Shown here one piece after another: positions 6,056 through 6,481 of a stretch of DNA of 6,481 nucleotides; position 1 is the first letter of the stretch; each line of letters begins with the position of its first letter. Made by a program: the position numbers and the translations under genes. The notes beneath the pieces were generated by a model. It worked only from the letters and a program-made list of their open reading frames with translations, searched no databases and was not told the origin of the DNA. This DNA is from an uncultured Porphyromonadaceae bacterium. Its GTDB lineage: Bacteria > Bacteroidota > Bacteroidia > Bacteroidales > Muribaculaceae. The DNA is taken from assembly GCA_900555915.1 (NCBI GenBank), contig USNC01000081.1:1-6481 (forward strand). Direction: 5' to 3'.

Positions 6056-6376
6056 TCATAGGTTGATTCTTGCAATAGCACTCCAATTGCTACTCTCATA
6101 TCCACTTCCAGCAGCCATAACTTGATATTCGTAAGCCGTCCCAACTTCTACTTGATTATCAGTTGTATATTCATTACCAGTATCTGCTAATACACCTGTA
6201 GAACAATTTTGACCATCAATTTCATACCCACCATTTTTGGGATATGTCTTGATTACACGATATATTGTTGCGTTCGGTACACTATTCCACAAAATTTGTA
6301 CAACCGGATTTTCAGAGGTTCCAATATTTACAGTTTTAACACCAGTTGGTGTAGCTAACTTATTGGTGTAATGTCG
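6056..6376 (-). pseudogene. Fibronectin type III-like domain fragment
   Basis: The minus-strand frame between a TAG at 6379-6377 and a TGA at 6058-6056 encodes about 106 residues. These look like one Fn3 domain of a secreted Bacteroidales protein: a start ATPTGVK, a first core strand VQILWNSVPNATIYRVIK, then TGNEYTTDNQVEVGTAYEYQVMAAG with the family's Tyr-x-Val-x-Ala strand, and an SSNWSAIARI end. There is no ATG or signal peptide in the frame (only an internal TTG near 6292), and the domain fills the open frame, so it is more likely a remnant or a piece of a broken multidomain protein than a whole gene. It is clearly lower in GC than the hydrolase and ATPase genes, which suggests a different origin. 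A real gene with sequencing frameshifts at both ends is the main alternative. Confidence 0.5.
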
Positions 6377-6380
6377 CTAA
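6346..6380. repeat. Imperfect direct repeat at the right edge of the Fn3-like fragment
   Basis: TTGGTGTAGCTAA (6346-6358) recurs as TTGGTGTA-ATGTC-GCTAA (6363-6380), split by five bases. It coincides with the point where low-GC Fn3-like coding sequence gives way to higher-GC sequence, so it may mark a small duplication or a junction. Confidence 0.5.
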
Positions 6381-6481
6381 ATTAACCGATAGAAAGCCAC
6401 GATAGCAGTATGGTGGGACGGTGTCACGCTGCCACACGTATGGTGGATCTGAAAGGATGGAGCATCGCGCGGATCCAGCTA
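6381..6481. other. Unassigned right-edge sequence
   Basis: About 100 bases of higher-GC sequence. One plus-strand frame (6386 to the edge, with an ATG at 6409) and one minus-strand frame are both open, but neither product is recognised and the stretch is too short to decide. TATGGTGG occurs twice (from 6410 and from 6440). Confidence 0.25.

Noticed and set aside
5930..6060. Possible tRNA or structured RNA in the stretch right of the terminator
   Set aside because: No cloverleaf, T-loop consensus or other recognisable RNA fold was found on either strand.
1..6481. CRISPR array, insertion sequence or phage-defence operon
   Set aside because: No regularly spaced repeats, no transposase with terminal inverted repeats and no multi-gene defence layout are visible. 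The PD-(D/E)XK domain of the AAA genes alone does not establish a defence role.

Overview
The window looks like chromosomal DNA of a gut-type Bacteroidales bacterium (Bacteroides, Prevotella or Muribaculaceae-like). Three things suggest this: Bacteroidota-style promoters (TTTG, about 18-20 bases, TAnnTTTG) in front of all four main genes; two secreted plant-glycan hydrolases of families typical of these bacteria; and two copies of the 'AAA-ATPase-like plus PD-(D/E)XK nuclease' protein that is found in many copies in Bacteroidales genomes. The identification rests on reading motifs by eye, not on database searches.

Layout, left to right. Positions 1-1360 (minus) hold the first AAA/PD-(D/E)XK gene. 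It is open throughout but cut by the left window edge exactly at its nuclease domain. Positions 1474-2973 (minus) encode a secreted GH30 glycoside hydrolase. A compact 128-base divergent region with back-to-back promoters and a 21-base-spaced direct repeat separates it from a secreted GH43 endo-arabinanase-like gene at 3102-4109 (plus). Positions 4162-5721 (minus) hold the second, complete AAA/PD-(D/E)XK gene, convergent with GH43. From 5722 to the right edge there is no firm gene: the second AAA promoter, AT-rich tandem repeats, a strong minus-strand terminator at 5882-5925, an unassigned stretch, a low-GC fibronectin-III-like fragment at 6056-6376, and about 100 bases of higher-GC sequence that I cannot assign.

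How the parts fit: GH30 and GH43 are probably co-regulated from the divergent region and act outside the cytoplasm on arabinan- or galactan-containing plant polysaccharide. No SusC/SusD pair or regulator lies in the window, so a full polysaccharide utilisation locus cannot be claimed. The two AAA/nuclease genes are paralogous direct repeats, conserved from promoter to coding sequence with no net length difference over the shared part, and they bracket the hydrolase pair. That makes the hydrolase pair a segment that could in principle be lost by recombination. I see no clear new system. The most useful leads are the duplicated AAA/nuclease unit, the candidate operator between the hydrolases, and the disrupted right end.
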